Positions 35,405 to 36,850 of a stretch of 36,850 nucleotides of DNA are shown one piece after another. The notes below the pieces were generated by a model. It did not search any database and was not told the origin of the DNA. It worked only from the letters and a program-made list of their open reading frames with translations. Both the position numbers and the translations under genes were made by a program. The stretch comes from an uncultured Alphaproteobacteria bacterium. Its GTDB lineage: Bacteria; Pseudomonadota; Alphaproteobacteria; Geminicoccales; Geminicoccaceae. The stretch spans positions 11,621 through 48,470 of the forward strand of contig CADEGR010000006.1 of assembly GCA_902826935.1 (NCBI GenBank). The letters run 5' to 3'. Within the stretch, counting starts at the first letter, position 1; the number at the start of each line of letters is the position of its first letter.

Positions 35405-36007
35405 TCACGCCGGATCGAACGGCTGACGCGCCCGGAAGGCGGCGCCGAGCGTGCCGTCATCCAGATAGTTCAGCTCGCCGCCGACCGGCACCCCGTGCGC
35501 CAAGCGGGTGATCCTGGCAGGCGTGCCGGCTAGGCGCTCGGCCAGATAATGGCCGGTGGTCTGGCCATCGACCGTGGCGCTGGTGGCGAGGATGATCTCG
35601 ACCCGGCCTTGCGCCTCGACCCGGCGCAGCAGCCGCTCGACGCCAAGCGCCTCCGGCCCGATCCCGTCGATCGCCGAAAGCGTCCCGCCCAGCACGTGGT
35701 AGCGGCCGTGATAGAGCTGCGCCCGCTCCATCGCCCAGAGATCGTCGACGCCCTCGACCACGCAGATCTGGGCGGTGTCGCGGGCCGGATCGCCGCAGAT
35801 CGCGCACGGATCGGCATCGTCCAGATTGCCGCAGATCTGGCAGGCCTTGACCTCGCTGGCAGCCCGGCTGAGCAGGACCGCGAGGCGCGGCAGGGTGGTC
35901 TCGCGGTGCTTGAGCAGATGCAGCGCCGTGCGCCTGGCCGAGCGCGGCCCGAGGCCGGGCAGGCGGGCCAGCATCTGGATCAGCTCGTCGAGGGTGCGCA
36001 GCGCCAT
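35405..36007 (-). CDS. recR: Recombination mediator protein RecR
   Basis: RecR loads RecA at gaps with RecF/RecO; 200 residues, normal. A helix-hairpin-helix (LARLPGLGPRSARRTALHLL) is followed by a four-Cys zinc finger (C56, C59, C68, C71 in CQICGNLDDADPCAICGD), a Toprim domain (ICVVEGVDDLWAMERAQLYH, then GRYHVLGG and EIILATSATVDGQTT) and the C-terminal Walker-B-like ITRLAHGVPVGGELNYLDDG. It sits 41 bp downstream of ybaB in the common dnaX-ybaB-recR order. Confidence 0.97.
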   Translation of the reverse strand: MALRTLDELIQMLARLPGLGPRSARRTALHLLKHRETTLPRLAVLLSRAASEVKACQICGNLDDADPCAICGDPARDTAQICVVEGVDDLWAMERAQLYHGRYHVLGGTLSAIDGIGPEALGVERLLRRVEAQGRVEIILATSATVDGQTTGHYLAERLAGTPARITRLAHGVPVGGELNYLDDGTLGAAFRARQPFDPA

Positions 36008-36048
36008 GCGGCGGGGCTCAGCGCGCCAGATCCAGCCGACGCATGGGC

Positions 36049-36372
36049 TTAGAACGGCAGCTTCATGCCGGCCGGCAGGTTCAGCCCGCCGGTCAGCTTG
36101 CCCATCTCCTCCTGGGTCTTGACCTCGACCTTGGCCTTGGCGTCGTTGAACGCCGCTACGATCAGGTCCTCCAGGATCTCGACCTCGGCCGGATCGACCA
36201 GCGAGCGGTCGATCTTGACCTTGCGCATCTCGCCCTTGCCGTTGACCGTCACCGTGACCATGCCGCCGCCGGCGGCGCCGTCCAGCTCCAGCTCGGCCAG
36301 CTTGGCCTGCATCTCGGCCATGCGCGACTGCAGCTTCTGGGCCTCTTTCAGCATGTTGCCGATATTCTTCAT
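36049..36372 (-). CDS. YbaB/EbfC nucleoid-associated protein
   Basis: Small DNA-binding protein, 107 residues. It starts MKNIGNMLKEAQKLQSRMAE, then GGGMVTVTVNGKGEMRKVKI and ends in GGLNLPAGMKLPF, matching the family throughout. Family members form dimers that bind DNA and help organise the nucleoid; the role next to dnaX and recR is conserved but unexplained. ATG 36372 has GGAG five bases upstream and overlaps the dnaX stop codon (ATGA). Confidence 0.96.
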   Translation of the reverse strand: MKNIGNMLKEAQKLQSRMAEMQAKLAELELDGAAGGGMVTVTVNGKGEMRKVKIDRSLVDPAEVEILEDLIVAAFNDAKAKVEVKTQEEMGKLTGGLNLPAGMKLPF

Positions 36373-36850
36373 GGTGTCTCCACAGGCTCCGCAACGTCGA
36401 TGACGCGCGCATCGGGGAAGGTCTCGAACACCGGCTGCAGCCGCGGGTCCTCGGCCAGGCTGCTGAGCTGAGCCTGCTTGGCCGCCGCTGCCTGCTCGGC
36501 CAGAGGCAGATCGCCCGCCGTCTGGCCCTCGGCCACCTGCCAGGCGCGGCCAGTCCACTGCCGCAGGCATTCCGTCAGCTCCTGCCGGCGCTGGGCCAGC
36601 CACAGATCGCCCTGGCCGAGCGTGATCTCGCCCGGCGCGAAGGCGACCAGCCGGGCGTGGCTGTGCAGCCAGCCGTAGAGCAGCATCTTGCCGTTCTGCC
36701 GGCACAGCTCGACCAGCTCGGCGAAGCTCGCCAGCTCCTTGACCAGGGTCAGGGCGGTCGGGCTGGCCGCGGGCTGGGCGGGCGCCGGTGTCGGTGCAGT
36801 CGCCGGTGCCGCCGAGCGCAGCACCGCCTGCGCCGCTTGGGCCACCGGGG
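36369..36850 (-). CDS. dnaX: DNA polymerase III gamma/tau subunit, C-terminal part (5' cut by window)
   Basis: The C-terminal ~160 residues of the clamp-loader subunit. An Ala/Pro-rich linker (PATAPTPAPAQPAASPTA) precedes a conserved alphaproteobacterial tail: SFAELVELCRQNGKMLLYGW, VAFAPGEITLGQG and PVFETFPDARVIDVAEPVET. The ATPase domain lies outside the window. Assignment rests on this tail and on the adjacent ybaB and recR genes. The stop overlaps the ybaB start by four bases. Confidence 0.92.
   Translation of the reverse strand, partial: PVAQAAQAVLRSAAPATAPTPAPAQPAASPTALTLVKELASFAELVELCRQNGKMLLYGWLHSHARLVAFAPGEITLGQGDLWLAQRRQELTECLRQWTGRAWQVAEGQTAGDLPLAEQAAAAKQAQLSSLAEDPRLQPVFETFPDARVIDVAEPVETP

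Noticed and set aside
36049-36705. Longer ybaB reading into dnaX (218 codons)
   Set aside because: The extension is out of frame with dnaX and shadow-like; the ATG at 36372 with its GGAG site matches the family start.

Overview
The window is GC-rich (roughly 70 %), densely coded bacterial DNA. Codon use, the housekeeping gene order (dnaX-ybaB-recR, def-fmt-truA, dapD-dapE), a perfect CtrA-type motif (TTAA-N7-TTAA) upstream of a TadG-like gene and an SmoS-like polyol dehydrogenase all point to an alphaproteobacterium, probably in or near Rhodospirillales/Geminicoccales; the family-level guess is inference. No rRNA, tRNA, CRISPR array, phage or intact insertion sequence was seen.

Layout. 1-2450: the start of a sarcosine oxidase locus (soxB, cut by the window edge) diverging from a GlxA/GbdR-like AraC-family regulator. 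2476-8048: single metabolic and signalling genes: a class I glutamine amidotransferase, cysteine synthase, a class III nucleotidyl cyclase, an L-2-haloacid-dehalogenase-type HAD hydrolase, and an orphan TadG-like pilus protein with a von Willebrand A domain. 8158-14569: a hydroxy-acid themed region with an RraA-like protein, two different members of the nickel-pincer LarA superfamily, two GNAT acetyltransferases and a GMC-type flavoprotein dehydrogenase. 14608-18311: an EamA transporter convergent with an esterase/amidohydrolase pair and its RpiR-type regulator. 18481-22637: a membrane-anchored protein with catalytically dead GGDEF and EAL domains, then an RTX calcium-binding protein, both followed by long perfect hairpins. 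22638-23712 is a 1.07 kb stretch with no convincing gene. 23713-30208: an acyl-CoA dehydrogenase, then a compact four-gene operon (polyol dehydrogenase, PfkB kinase, GatZ-family protein, FAD-linked oxidase) that looks like a galactitol/tagatose or sorbitol route.

30398-36850 is core genome: dapD and dapE (lysine/peptidoglycan precursor) with an uncharacterised membrane protein run toward truA, fmt and def (tRNA and N-formylmethionine handling), then recR, ybaB and the 3' part of dnaX in one tightly packed unit.

No single spectacular new system is obvious. The points most worth following are the polyol operon with GatZ but no GatY and an extra FAD oxidase, the second LarA-like protein that keeps the presumed cofactor residues, the dead GGDEF-EAL protein next to an RTX protein with an operator-like inverted repeat, and an internal block of truA whose sequence departs from the family in a way that suggests local sequence error.
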